DNA of 64,000 bases from Nitratidesulfovibrio termitidis HI1 (GTDB lineage: Bacteria > Desulfobacterota > Desulfovibrionia > Desulfovibrionales > Desulfovibrionaceae): the NCBI RefSeq assembly GCF_000504305.1, contig NZ_KI632512.1, positions 1,548,250-1,612,249 on the forward strand. The letters are read 5' to 3'. How positions within the stretch are numbered: position 1 is the stretch's first letter; the number at the start of each line of letters is the position of its first letter. The notes below the pieces were generated by a model that did no database searches, had not been told where the DNA came from, and saw only the letters and a list, made by a program, of their open reading frames with translations. Shown piece after piece: positions 41,552-50,793 of the stretch. The translations under genes were made by a program, and so were the position numbers.

Positions 41552-43204
41552 GTGACCACGCGCACCGCAGCATCGCGCGCCGCCGCCCGGCATCCGGCCC
41601 CCTCGCGCCGGGCCGGGGGAATTTTCCGGTGCGCATCGGGCACTCCGCCCACGCCTGCCGTGCGGCCTGTTCCCGCGCCCTCCTCCGCGCTCTGCTGCGT
41701 GTTGTCACGCCCCCTCCGCCGCCCTGCATGGCGCCGCCTGCTGGCGCTGCTGCCCGTACTGCTCCTGCTGGCCCTGCCCCCCCTGCTGGCCGCCTGCAAC
41801 AGCGACAGTCCGCGCCAGCAGGAAAACGCGGCCACGCCGGGGGTCACCGGCGACACCATCCATCTGGCCTCGTCCCTGGCCCTGACCGGGCATGCCAGCT
41901 ACCTTGGCGTGCAGACCCTGCGCGGCGCGCTGTCGTACATCCACCACATCAACGACACCGGCGGGGTACACGGGCGGCGCATCACGATCACCGCGGACGA
42001 CGACGGCTACGATCCCCCGCGCTGCCTGGCCAACACCCAGCGGTTTCTCATCGATGGCGACGTGTTCGCCCTGTTCAGCTACGTGGGCACCCCCACCACC
42101 ATGCGGGTATTGCCGCTGGTGGAAGAGGCGCGCATCCCGCTGGTGGGCATGTTCACCGGGGCCAACGGCCTGCGCGAGCCGTTCAACCGTTACGTGTTCA
42201 ACGTGCGTGCCTCGTACTACCAGGAAACCAAGGCCGCCGTGCGCCATCTGGTGCGCGACCTTGGGCTGACGCGCATCGCCGTGTTCTACCAGTACGACGC
42301 CTATGGCTTCGACGGGCTGACCGGCACGGAAATAGCCCTGCGCGAACTGGGGTTGGCCCCGGTGACGCGCGGCTCGTACGTGCGCGGCACCACCAAGGTG
42401 GAGGAAGGGTTGCGCCGCATCCTGGCCGCCAACGCCCAGGCCGTGGTCATGGTGGGCACCTACGAGCCTTCGGCCCGGTTCATCCGCCTGGCGGAACAGG
42501 CGGGCCTGCGCGCGGTATTCCACTGCCTGTCGTTCACCGGGGCCGAGGAACTGGCCCGGCTACTGGGCAATGCGCCGGTGAACCCGGTGACCATGTCGCA
42601 GGTGGTGCCGCCCCCGCGCGCCAAGGAAACCCCCGACCTGCTGACCGCCGCCGCCGACTACGTGCAACTGCTGCACCGCTACTTTCCCGACGAGACGCCC
42701 AACACCATCGGCCTTGAAGGCTACGTCAACGCGCGCATCCTGGTGGAAGGGCTGCGCCGCGCAGGCCGCGACCTGACCCGCGAAGGCTTCGTGCAGGCCC
42801 TTGAATCGCTGCGCGACTACCCGCTGGGCGGCAGCACCTACGTGTCCTTTTCGCCCGAGAGCAGGCAGGGCATGAACCAGGTGTACTTCACCCGACTGCA
42901 CGACGGGCAGTTCGAACTGATTCGCGACTTTGGCGAAGTGCGCCCCCTGCCTGCGCCAGCCCCCGAGGCCGGGCCTGAATCTGCGGTCGGACCTGACGCT
43001 GCGGTCGGGCCGGATGTTTCGCCTGATCCGGATTCCGTTTCTCGGCCTGACCTTGCGATCGGCGCGGGTGGCGGATCAGGAACGGATTCCGCCCCGAGTC
43101 CCGTTCCGAGCATTGTCCCGAATTCTGGCCCGAGCCAGGGCCCGAATCCTGCGCGGACCCCCGTGCTCTCCCCCGCACCGGGCAGCGCGGAGGCACGGTC
43201 ATGA
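41552..43204 (+). CDS. Periplasmic-binding lipoprotein, branched-chain amino acid (LivJ) fold
   Basis: A 550-residue protein. A long basic leader precedes a lipoprotein signal (LLALLPVLLLLALPPLLAAC, lipid Cys82). The type I binding fold reads GDTIHLASSLALTGHASYLGVQTLRGALSYIHHINDTGGVHGRRI, VFALFSYVGTPTTMRVLPLVEEARIPLVGMFTGA and RIAVFYQYDAYGFDGLTGTEIAL. The C-terminal 75 residues are a Pro/Asp/Ser/Gly tail of no fold. The GTG at 41552 has GGGAG; a shorter GTG start at 41699 is possible. It overlaps the histidine kinase start (ATGA), so it is likely the ligand-binding partner of that kinase and not part of an ABC importer. Confidence 0.82.
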   Translation: MTTRTAASRAAARHPAPSRRAGGIFRCASGTPPTPAVRPVPAPSSALCCVLSRPLRRPAWRRLLALLPVLLLLALPPLLAACNSDSPRQQENAATPGVTGDTIHLASSLALTGHASYLGVQTLRGALSYIHHINDTGGVHGRRITITADDDGYDPPRCLANTQRFLIDGDVFALFSYVGTPTTMRVLPLVEEARIPLVGMFTGANGLREPFNRYVFNVRASYYQETKAAVRHLVRDLGLTRIAVFYQYDAYGFDGLTGTEIALRELGLAPVTRGSYVRGTTKVEEGLRRILAANAQAVVMVGTYEPSARFIRLAEQAGLRAVFHCLSFTGAEELARLLGNAPVNPVTMSQVVPPPRAKETPDLLTAAADYVQLLHRYFPDETPNTIGLEGYVNARILVEGLRRAGRDLTREGFVQALESLRDYPLGGSTYVSFSPESRQGMNQVYFTRLHDGQFELIRDFGEVRPLPAPAPEAGPESAVGPDAAVGPDVSPDPDSVSRPDLAIGAGGGSGTDSAPSPVPSIVPNSGPSQGPNPARTPVLSPAPGSAEARS

Positions 43205-45261
43205 TCCTGCGCCGCTTCCAACGCCTGGGGCTGCAACAGAAGTTCTTCATCACCATTCTTGTGGTGATCATGGCCATCAGCGGCACCATCGCCCTGTTGG
43301 CCCGGTGGATTCTGGTGTCCGGCCTGACCGCGGAACTGGAACTGCGCGGCGCGGCCATCGCCCACAGCGTGGCGGCGCGCGGGGCGGGCTACATCCTGGA
43401 CAACGACGTGCCGCAACTGGTGGGGCTTATCTTCGACGAGGCCCAACTGCGCGAGCGGCACCAGTTCATCGCCTACATCTTCGTCACGGACCCGCAAGGC
43501 GCCGTGCTGGCCCACACCTTCATCAAGCCCTTCCCCGAATACCTGCGCATGGCCAACCCCCTGCCCGACGGGATGGCCAAAAGCGTGGAACTGGTGGACG
43601 TGATGGGGGTGTCGGCCTACGACATCGCCGTGCCGGTGAAGGAGGGGCTGTACCGCATCGGCGACGTGCACGTGGGCCTCAGCAAGGACCACATGGACAG
43701 CCTGGTGGGCAAGCTGCGGGTGACCTTTCTGGGGTTCATCACGGCGGTGGTGGTGATCACCTTCTTCATCAGCCACTATCTCGCCCGGTACATCACCGCA
43801 CCCGTGACGCGCCTGACGCGCATTTCCGACGATCTTTCACGCGGCAACTTCAACACCGCCGTGGACCTGGACGTGCCCGACGCGGGCTGGGACATCCATG
43901 ACTGCCCCGCCTACAGCAACACCGACCTGCCGTGCTGGCACTTCGACGAGCAGCGCCGGGGCCCGCGCCAGACGCCGGAGCGGCTGCACAGCTGCCCCAC
44001 CTGCGTGTTCTACCGCAAGCGCGGCGGCGACGAGGTGATCCAACTGGCCGACTCGTTCCGCAACATGGTGTGGTCCATCCGGCTGTACCGCAAGCGGCTG
44101 CAGGAGTCGGAGGGCAAGTACCGCTCGTTGTTCGACAGCGGGCCGGACCCCATCTTCGTGGTGGACTGCACAGACCTGTGCATTCTGGACGCCAACCCGC
44201 GCGCCGTGGAAATGTACGGCTACACCCGCGAGGAACTGCACGGCCTGCCGCTCACCGCGCTGGGCGGCGACGTGATGCGCGAATGCAGCGCGGTGTTCGA
44301 CACCGTGTTCGATGGCGGCGATGCGGCGGGCGGCTGCCTGAACATTCCCAAGGCCATGCAGGTGCGCAAGGACGGCAGCGTGTTCCACGTCAACCTGCAT
44401 GCCTGCCCCATCAGCTATCGCGGGCGGCCCGCCATCATCGTGTCCACCACCGACATCAGCGAAATGATGGACAAGGACGCCCAGATCATCCAGGCGGCCA
44501 AGATGAAGTCGCTGGGCGAAATGTCCGCCGGGGTGGCCCACGAGTTGAACCAGCCGCTCAACGCCATCCGCATGGGCAGCGACTTCCTGTCGCTGGTCAT
44601 CGAGCAGGGGCTGCCGCTGCCGCAATCGCGCCTGCACGAGGTTGCGCGCGACATCTGCACCCAGGTCGACCGCGCCACGGAAATCATCAACACCCTGCGT
44701 TCGTTCGGCCGCAAGTCCGACGCGGTCATAGAGCCGCTGGACATCAACCGGCCCACCCGCGCCGTGCTGCCGCTGGTGGAGCGCCAGTTCCTGCTCCAGA
44801 ACGTGGAGGTGAAGCTGGACCTGGCCGAGGGCCTGCCCCCGGTGCGCGCCCACGAGAACCGCCTGCAGCAGGTGTTCTTCAACCTGGTGACCAACGCCCG
44901 CGACGCCATTCTGGATCGCGCCCGCAAGGATGGCGGCCTGCGCGGGGTGATCACCATCGCCACGCGGGCCGAGGCCGACGGCGACGCCGTGGTGGCCACC
45001 GTGTCCGACAACGGCGCGGGTATTCCCGAGGCGCTGCGCGAGCAGATATTCCAGCCGTTCTTCACCACCAAGGTCACGGGCCAGGGCATGGGCCTTGGGC
45101 TGTCCATCGTGTACGGCATCGTGCGCGATTACGGCGGCGACATCCGCATCGAAAGCACAGAGGGCAAGGGCGCCGCATTCCACGTGCGCCTGCCCGCCCA
45201 CCGCGATACCCCGCCCCACGGCGGCAAAAAGGACGACAGCCATGCGCATCCTGGTGATTGA
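43201..45261 (+). CDS. Sensor histidine kinase with HAMP cysteine insert and PAS
   Basis: A 686-residue membrane kinase. Membrane helices lie at about 15-38 and 174-194 around a 135-residue periplasmic domain. A HAMP domain follows, interrupted by an insert with C235, C245, C265 and C268 (DIHDCPAYSNTDLPCWHF...LHSCPTCVF), then PAS (about 305-420) and HisKA with phospho-His447 in SAGVAHELNQPLN. The ATPase part has NLVTNARDAI, DNGAGI and FTTK..GQGMGLGLSI. The ATG overlaps the stop of the binding-protein gene, and the stop lies past the start of the receiver gene. The cysteines could hold an Fe-S cluster or zinc, giving a redox input. Confidence 0.93.
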   Translation: MILRRFQRLGLQQKFFITILVVIMAISGTIALLARWILVSGLTAELELRGAAIAHSVAARGAGYILDNDVPQLVGLIFDEAQLRERHQFIAYIFVTDPQGAVLAHTFIKPFPEYLRMANPLPDGMAKSVELVDVMGVSAYDIAVPVKEGLYRIGDVHVGLSKDHMDSLVGKLRVTFLGFITAVVVITFFISHYLARYITAPVTRLTRISDDLSRGNFNTAVDLDVPDAGWDIHDCPAYSNTDLPCWHFDEQRRGPRQTPERLHSCPTCVFYRKRGGDEVIQLADSFRNMVWSIRLYRKRLQESEGKYRSLFDSGPDPIFVVDCTDLCILDANPRAVEMYGYTREELHGLPLTALGGDVMRECSAVFDTVFDGGDAAGGCLNIPKAMQVRKDGSVFHVNLHACPISYRGRPAIIVSTTDISEMMDKDAQIIQAAKMKSLGEMSAGVAHELNQPLNAIRMGSDFLSLVIEQGLPLPQSRLHEVARDICTQVDRATEIINTLRSFGRKSDAVIEPLDINRPTRAVLPLVERQFLLQNVEVKLDLAEGLPPVRAHENRLQQVFFNLVTNARDAILDRARKDGGLRGVITIATRAEADGDAVVATVSDNGAGIPEALREQIFQPFFTTKVTGQGMGLGLSIVYGIVRDYGGDIRIESTEGKGAAFHVRLPAHRDTPPHGGKKDDSHAHPGD

Positions 45262-45985
45262 CGACGAGGCGCCCACCCTGAAGATGTTCGGCCTGCTGCT
45301 GGAAGCGCTGGGGCACGAGCCGCTGGCCGCGGAATCGGGCGAGGAGGGGCTGATCCGCTTCGACCGCGAACGCCCCGACGTGGTGCTGACCGACATCAAG
45401 ATGCCGGGCATCGACGGCATGGACGTGCTGCGCGCCCTGAAGGAAGCCGACCCGCGCAGCGAGGTCATCGTCATCACCGGACACGGCGACACGGAACTGG
45501 CCATAGAGGCGCTGCACCTGGACGCCACCGACTTCATCAACAAGCCGGTGCGGCGCGAGGCCCTGGAACACGCCCTGGCGCGGGCCGAGGAACGCATCCG
45601 CCTGAAACGCGTCAAGGAAGAGGAAATCCGGCTGGTGGCCGGACCGGGGGTGGCGGAAACTGGCGACGCGGACACGGGCGCGGCGCAGGACGGCGTCGCA
45701 GTGGTGCGCATACGCGGCACGGTGAACAGCCCGGCGGAACCGGTACTGCGCCACGTGTTCGAAGAGGCGCTGCTGACCGGCGCACCAACGGTGGTGCTGG
45801 ACTTCGAGCCGTCCGTTTCGGTGAACGGCGCGGGCATCGCCGTGCTGGCGGAACTGGTGCGCCACGCCCGCACCCTGGGCCGCGCGGTGCGCATCAGCGG
45901 GGTGTCGCCCAATCTTTCCACCGTGTTCGACGTGGTGGGCATTGCCCGCAACGCCACGGTGCAGGTGGGCACGGCGGCGGAATAG
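45242..45985 (+). CDS. Response regulator fused to a STAS domain
   Basis: A 247-residue protein. The receiver has D7/D8, phospho-acceptor D51 (LTDIKMPGIDG) and K101 (INKPV). Residues about 150-245 are a STAS (anti-sigma-antagonist-like) domain: VVRIRGTVNSPAEPVLRHVFEEALLTGAPTVVLDFEPSVSVNGAGIAVLAELVRHARTLG. No DNA-binding domain is present, so output is by protein contact. It overlaps the kinase gene by 20 bp, and the kinase is its obvious partner. A serine in the ...VSVNGAG loop takes the usual STAS phosphorylation zone, but its role is untested. Confidence 0.92.
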   Translation: MRILVIDDEAPTLKMFGLLLEALGHEPLAAESGEEGLIRFDRERPDVVLTDIKMPGIDGMDVLRALKEADPRSEVIVITGHGDTELAIEALHLDATDFINKPVRREALEHALARAEERIRLKRVKEEEIRLVAGPGVAETGDADTGAAQDGVAVVRIRGTVNSPAEPVLRHVFEEALLTGAPTVVLDFEPSVSVNGAGIAVLAELVRHARTLGRAVRISGVSPNLSTVFDVVGIARNATVQVGTAAE

Positions 45986-46033
45986 GCGAATGGATGCGCC
46001 ACCCGCGCGACCGGACAGGAAGCGACGGGCGCA

Positions 46034-46070
46034 AGAAAGGGCCGCATGCACAGGGCATGCGACCCTTTCG
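46034..46070. terminator. Bidirectional terminator
   Basis: GAAAGGGCCGCATGC pairs with GCATGCGACCCTTTC (one mismatch) between convergent genes; both strands have short T runs near it. Confidence 0.75.
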
Positions 46071-46089
46071 GCATACCTTTCAGGCCAGA

Positions 46090-46743
46090 TTATGATCGTG
46101 CGGCACAGCGAGGGAATTCCTTCAACGCCGCCTCGACCACATCTCCTTCGATATCACCCGCGACGATGGTCAGGGAAAGCTTGACCAGCCCTTCCACAAG
46201 CCCCGGTGCAGGGCGCTCGATGTTCTTGATCCACAACACGGTGCCATGCTGCGCGTCGATCAGGCGCGCGGCCACGGACCGCACGTCGAAATATTCCTTG
46301 CCCTGATTGTAGCTGCGGTAAATGGACGTGGCCTCGATGACGAACATGGCCTGCACGTTCAGCAATTCCGCCAGCTTGACCCGGAAGTCCTTTTCCATGA
46401 GCTGGTTGTATTGCAGCTTTTGCTCCCGCAGGATCATGTCGATATCCGACCTGCTGGCCAGCAGGTAGCCCTTGTGCGTGAGATCCTCCAGCGCCATGTT
46501 TTCCGCGCGCACCGAATTGAACCCCTTGTCGGGGATGACGATCACCGCCACCCGCTGCAGGGGAGCCCCGGCGGAGGTCACGATGGGTGGGGGTGGCGGC
46601 GGCGGAGTCCCTGTCGTCCCCTGCGCGGCTCCGGTCGACCTGGGCGTACATGCCGCCGCCAGCAGCATGCACGCCATGGCCAGCGCCATCGCCCCGCCGA
46701 CCACCACACTACGGAATCTGTTTGAACGCGGATTCAAGTGCAT
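46090..46743 (-). CDS. Lipoprotein, CsgG/GNA1162-like
   Basis: A 217-residue protein with a lipoprotein signal (MALAMACMLLAAAC, lipid Cys32), a poly-proline spacer (TPPPPPPPIV) and a domain VAVIVIPDKGFNSVRAENMALEDLTHKGYLLASRSDIDMILREQKLQYNQLM followed by LAELLNVQAMFVIEATSIY and AARLIDAQHGTVLW. The pattern resembles CsgG/GNA1162 envelope lipoproteins. AAGGAGG precedes the ATG at 46743. It overlaps the upstream gene's end by 35 bp, so the two form one operon, probably envelope-related. Confidence 0.72.
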   Translation of the reverse strand: MHLNPRSNRFRSVVVGGAMALAMACMLLAAACTPRSTGAAQGTTGTPPPPPPPIVTSAGAPLQRVAVIVIPDKGFNSVRAENMALEDLTHKGYLLASRSDIDMILREQKLQYNQLMEKDFRVKLAELLNVQAMFVIEATSIYRSYNQGKEYFDVRSVAARLIDAQHGTVLWIKNIERPAPGLVEGLVKLSLTIVAGDIEGDVVEAALKEFPRCAARS

Positions 46744-47575
46744 CAGAAAGCGCCTCCTTCTTCATCGTGTCCACGGGTTTTGCCTGCCCCTGAAAATAGA
46801 CCGGGGAAGCGCCTTCGCTCCGCACGGAATGCAGGGTTTCACCCGAATCCGTGGCATATGCGACAAGCCTCACGACCGCATATGCCTTTGTCGAACCGAA
46901 ATCTCTCCCCACGGGGCCCTGCTGGTCGCTCATGTACAGATCACTCACCTCGACCTTCACGTACCTGCCTCGCAATGCCTGCACCGCGCCCACCCTGTCC
47001 GTGACGATGCTACGCACGTCTTCGGCAAGCAGACTGTCCACGCCCCTTGCGCGCACGTTCACCGTCACCCCTTTGCGATAGACATCCCGCGGGACGGGGG
47101 AGGCAGGTGGCGACTTGACGGATGCCGTCGATGGACCGCGTGCTTCGGCCCCGGCGCCTGTGCCATCGGAAGCCGAACGCCTCGATGGGTCTGGTCCTGG
47201 CTGCGGGTTGGGCTTTGGCTCAGGCAGAGGCTCTCGCTGCGTTTTTTGCGCGAACGCACTCTTGTGGGGCTCCGTGTAGAACGCCTTGAGAGCACTGGAA
47301 TGTTTGTTCCACCAGAAGGCAAGAACGAACAGCAGTACCATAATGGACAACACTGCCCGAAACGGCCCCCCCCAACGGAGCTGCCACACGGCGGCCAACA
47401 CAAAGTAAGCGCCCCCGACCATGCCCACCAATTCGAACATCGGGGCTCTCAAGGGGCCGGACGAGAGCGCCGCAGCACATGCCGCGCTGAACGCTGCCGC
47501 GAATAGCGCGATTATCGCCGCTGGCGAAAACAATATGTCGCCCAGACTGCCCGATGCTCCGTTACCGTTGTCCAC
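46709..47575 (-). CDS. Membrane protein with periplasmic/cytoplasmic C-terminal domain
   Basis: A 288-residue protein with two or three N-terminal helices (AAIIALFAAAFSAACAAALSS, FELVGMVGGAYFVLAAVWQL, AVLSIMVLLFVLAFWW), a Lys/Pro-rich linker (EPLPEPKPNPQPGPDPS) and a C-terminal domain GVTVNVRARGVDSLLAEDVRSIVTDRVGAVQALRGRYVKVEVSDL... with YAVVRLVAYATDSGETLHSVRSEGASPVYFQG. The GTG at 47575 follows AAGGGGG. It lies upstream of the lipoprotein and overlaps it, so the two probably act together at the envelope. No family is recognised. Confidence 0.68.
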   Translation of the reverse strand: MDNGNGASGSLGDILFSPAAIIALFAAAFSAACAAALSSGPLRAPMFELVGMVGGAYFVLAAVWQLRWGGPFRAVLSIMVLLFVLAFWWNKHSSALKAFYTEPHKSAFAQKTQREPLPEPKPNPQPGPDPSRRSASDGTGAGAEARGPSTASVKSPPASPVPRDVYRKGVTVNVRARGVDSLLAEDVRSIVTDRVGAVQALRGRYVKVEVSDLYMSDQQGPVGRDFGSTKAYAVVRLVAYATDSGETLHSVRSEGASPVYFQGQAKPVDTMKKEALSDALESAFKQIP

Positions 47576-47839
47576 GCAGCCCCCTTGCCTAGACCGCCCG
47601 CACGCGTTTTGCCCCGCCCCGTCGGCACCCGGAGCGGACTTCTCGAACCAAAGGATACAGGATATACAAAAGACGCCGCCCCGAAACCGGACCGGCCTTC
47701 CTGCCGCAATAGACGAACACAACCCACAGGGCTGGATGCGACATCAAAACCATTAAATGATGTTTATTTACCTATACAAAAATCAGAAAAATGTAAATAC
47801 GCCAAAAGGCAATGAACTTCCCTTCTGAAGGGGCTCACC
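47576..47839. other. Divergent intergenic region upstream of lytR
   Basis: No gene is seen. The part next to lytR (47750-47810) is AT-rich, with ATTAAATGATGTTTATTTAC, and is the likely promoter zone of lytR. Confidence 0.5.
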
Positions 47840-48622
47840 ATGACCATCCGCGCCCTCATCGTCGATGACGAACGCCCCGCCAGGGACGAACTGGCCTACC
47901 TGCTCTCGGCCTACCCGGACGTGGAGGCCGCCGAGGCGGCATCGGCCAGCGAGGCGTTGCGCAAGCTGGCGGACGAAAAGTTCGACCTGGTCTTCCAGGA
48001 CATCCAGATGCCGGGGCACGACGGCTTCCACGTCCTGCGCGAGGCGCAGGCCCAGTCGCAGCCGGGCGAGGCCCCGCCGCTGTTCGTCTTCGTCACCGCC
48101 TTCGACGAGCACGCCATCCGCGCCTTCGAGGAAAACGCCCTCGACTACCTGCTGAAGCCCGTGGCCCCGGCCCGGCTGGCCCGCTGCCTGGACCGGGTGC
48201 GCGGACGACTGGCCACCGACGGCGCACAGCCGTTGCAGAACGCCGTGGCCACCCTGCTGGGCGCGTTGGGTCATTCCAAGCCCGTGGACCGTCTCGCCGT
48301 CGAGCACGGCGGGCGCATCAGCCTCATCCCCACGCGCGACGTGGTGATGATAGAGGCCGAAGAAAAGCGCATCGTGGCCGTCACCGACGAGGGCCGCCTG
48401 CCCTGCCACAACATGAACACCCTGGCCCGGGCGGAAGAACGCCTGGCCGGGCTGCCGTTCTTTCGGGTGAACCGCGCCGTGCTGGTAAACCTGGAGCGCA
48501 TTGCCGAATTTTCGCCGTGGATCAACGGCAAGTACCATCTGGTCATGAACGACCCGGAGCGCACCGAGGTCACCGTCAGCCGCAACCGCGCGCGCGACTT
48601 CCGTTCCCGGCTCGGCGTCTAG
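47840..48622 (+). CDS. lytR: LytTR-family response regulator
   Basis: A 260-residue regulator. The receiver has VDDE (8-11), phospho-acceptor D54 (VFQDIQMPGHDG) and K in YLLKPV. The C-terminal LytTR DNA-binding domain (about 152-258) has VDRLAVEHGGRISLIPTRDVVMIEAEEKRIVAV and FFRVNRAVLVNLERIAEFSPW. AAGGGG precedes the ATG. With the kinase just downstream and CstA-type transporters after that, it matches the BtsR/YpdB/LytR group that switches on pyruvate- or peptide-uptake genes. I use lytR as a family name; direct orthology to Staphylococcus LytR is not claimed. Confidence 0.9.
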   Translation: MTIRALIVDDERPARDELAYLLSAYPDVEAAEAASASEALRKLADEKFDLVFQDIQMPGHDGFHVLREAQAQSQPGEAPPLFVFVTAFDEHAIRAFEENALDYLLKPVAPARLARCLDRVRGRLATDGAQPLQNAVATLLGALGHSKPVDRLAVEHGGRISLIPTRDVVMIEAEEKRIVAVTDEGRLPCHNMNTLARAEERLAGLPFFRVNRAVLVNLERIAEFSPWINGKYHLVMNDPERTEVTVSRNRARDFRSRLGV

Positions 48623-48791
48623 GCGCTGCCGCCGGATTGCCCTTTCGCCCGTTGGCTGGCGCCTCGAAAGACAGATCACGTGTACGTCAGGTGAGCTTGC
48701 GAATCAGACGGGCATCGTACAACGCGGTCAGGCTCCACCTGTCAACGAACACAACTCCTGATTGAAAAACAGCCCCTAGCGAGGGCACCGC

Positions 48792-50615
48792 ATGGACCCG
48801 ATACTTTCCCCCCATGTTCCCGAACTGTTCATCACCCTGACCCAGCGCTTCGGCCTGCTGCTGGCCGGGGGCTTCGCCATCATGACCTTTGCCCCGCTGG
48901 ACAAGGTGGGGCCCGGGCGCTCGCGCCCGTTGTGGGCCACGGCGCTGCTGGTGGTCATGTTCGGGCTGTTCGGCATTCTGGGCACCTACACCGGCAACTT
49001 CGTGTTCCAGTCCTTCGCCAACCTGCGGGCCATGGGCGTGATCACCGCCGGTTTGTTCGGCGGGCCGGTGGTGGGCGCGGGGGCGGGCATCATCGCCGCC
49101 GGGCACCGCTATCTCATCGACGTGGGCGGATTCAGCGCGCTGCCGTGCGGCCTTGCCACCCTGAGCGAAGGGGTGCTGGCCGGGCTGGTGGCATGGCGCT
49201 TTCCGGAACGGCGGCTGGACTGGGCCACGGCCCTGACCCTGGGGCTGATCGGCGAAACCTACCACATGGGCCTCGTGCTGTGGCTGGCCGAACCCTTCAC
49301 CGAGGCCGTGGAACTGGTGCGGGTGATCAGCCTGCCCATGATCCTCATCAACGCCATGGGCGCGGCGCTGTTCGTGCAGGCCCTGCGCCTGCAACTGCAT
49401 TTCCGCGACCTGCGCGACTCCACCCAGGCCCGTCAGATCCTGTCCATCGCCAACCGGACACTGTCGCACCTGCGTTCCGGCCTGACGCGCGCCTCTGCCC
49501 AGGCCACGGCGGACATCATCCTGGACGAGACGCACGTGGCCGCCGTGGCCCTGACCGGGGGCGACATGGTGCTGGCCCACGTGGGCGCGGGCGACGACCA
49601 CCACATGCCCGGCTTTCAGGTGCGCACCCTGGCCACCCGCCGGGTGGCGGAAACGGGCGAGCCGCTGTTCGTGCGTGACCGCGATTCCATCGGCTGCCGC
49701 CAGCCCGGCTGCCCGCTGACCGACGCCATCATCGTGCCGCTGCGCAAGGGCGGCCAGATTCTGGGGTGCCTGAAGCTGTACGGCACCAAGAACCGCCCGC
49801 TGGACCAGACCCGCTTCGAACTGGCCAAGGGGTTGGCCGACCTGTTCTCCACCCAGATCGAACTGGAAGAGATCGGCATCAAGAACCAGCTCATCGCCCG
49901 CGCCGAAATCCGACGCCTGCAGGCCCAGATCAACCCGCACTTCCTGTTCAACTCGCTGAACACGGTGGCCTCGTTCTGCCGCACCGCGCCCGGCCAGGCC
50001 CGCGACCTGATCCTGGACCTGGCCCGGTACATGCGCCGCAACCTCGACTCCAGCCGGGGGGCCATCCGCCTGTCCGAGGAACTGGAGCAGGTGCGCTCGT
50101 ACCTTGTCATCGAGCAGGCCCGCTTTGGCGACCGCATCCGCGCCGACATCGACCTGGCCCCAGGCACCGCCGACTGGCTGATACCGCCGCTGCTCATCCA
50201 GCCGCTGGTGGAAAACAGCGTGCGCCACGGCATCCTGGCCCGCGAGGAAGGCGGTCTGGTGCGCCTGTCGGCCCATGCCGACGGCGACCACCTGCTGGTG
50301 ACCGTGGAAGACGACGGCGCGGGCATGGACGACGACACCCGCAACGCCATTCTGGCCCCGGACGCCAGCGACCTTTCGCCCCGCATCCTCCCCGTCCCCC
50401 CGAGCGAGGCGCAGAACGACGCCCAGTCCGGCCCCCAATTCGGCACATCCTGCACCGACATCCCGGGCGAAAGCCTGCGTGACGGCATTGGCGCCCGCAA
50501 CTGCAACCAGCGGCTGCTGCAGATGTACGGCCCCTCGTACGCCATGCGCATAGACAGCGAACCCGGCAGGGGCACGCGCGTCTCGTTCCGCATTCCGCGC
50601 CAGCAGTTGCAGTAG
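48792..50615 (+). CDS. lytS: LytS/BtsS-type sensor histidine kinase
   Basis: A 607-residue kinase. The 5TM LytS sensor domain spans about residues 15-190 (LLLAGGFAIMTFAPLDKVG, GGPVVGAGAGIIAAGHRYLIDVGGFSALPCGLATLSEG), which in BtsS binds pyruvate. A GAF domain follows (about 210-350), then the kinase with phospho-His in QAQINPHFLFNSLNTVASFC and QPLVENSVRHGI. Between the N and G2 boxes of the ATPase is an extra 30-residue Pro/Ser/Gln insert (50375-50465). GAGGG precedes the ATG. It lies 169 bp after lytR on the same strand. The ligand is inferred, not shown. Confidence 0.92.
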   Translation: MDPILSPHVPELFITLTQRFGLLLAGGFAIMTFAPLDKVGPGRSRPLWATALLVVMFGLFGILGTYTGNFVFQSFANLRAMGVITAGLFGGPVVGAGAGIIAAGHRYLIDVGGFSALPCGLATLSEGVLAGLVAWRFPERRLDWATALTLGLIGETYHMGLVLWLAEPFTEAVELVRVISLPMILINAMGAALFVQALRLQLHFRDLRDSTQARQILSIANRTLSHLRSGLTRASAQATADIILDETHVAAVALTGGDMVLAHVGAGDDHHMPGFQVRTLATRRVAETGEPLFVRDRDSIGCRQPGCPLTDAIIVPLRKGGQILGCLKLYGTKNRPLDQTRFELAKGLADLFSTQIELEEIGIKNQLIARAEIRRLQAQINPHFLFNSLNTVASFCRTAPGQARDLILDLARYMRRNLDSSRGAIRLSEELEQVRSYLVIEQARFGDRIRADIDLAPGTADWLIPPLLIQPLVENSVRHGILAREEGGLVRLSAHADGDHLLVTVEDDGAGMDDDTRNAILAPDASDLSPRILPVPPSEAQNDAQSGPQFGTSCTDIPGESLRDGIGARNCNQRLLQMYGPSYAMRIDSEPGRGTRVSFRIPRQQLQ

Positions 50616-50793
50616 CGCCGGGCGGGACGGCCCATTGCGCGAGCCCCCGTGGCCGCGCGCTCCCCGCCGCGCAGGCCGCGTTGCCATGCGCGGCGGTTGC
50701 GGGTATTTTCCCCCCGTCGCCGGTCGCCATCCGCCCTGACCTCAGTCATGCCATCCTCATGACGACCCCGCCATCACTCCCCAAGGAGCACCC

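Noticed and set aside
43837-46074. 745-residue minus-strand ORF opposite the kinase and receiver-STAS genes
   Set aside because: Antisense shadow; Ser/Arg- and His-rich, no domain.
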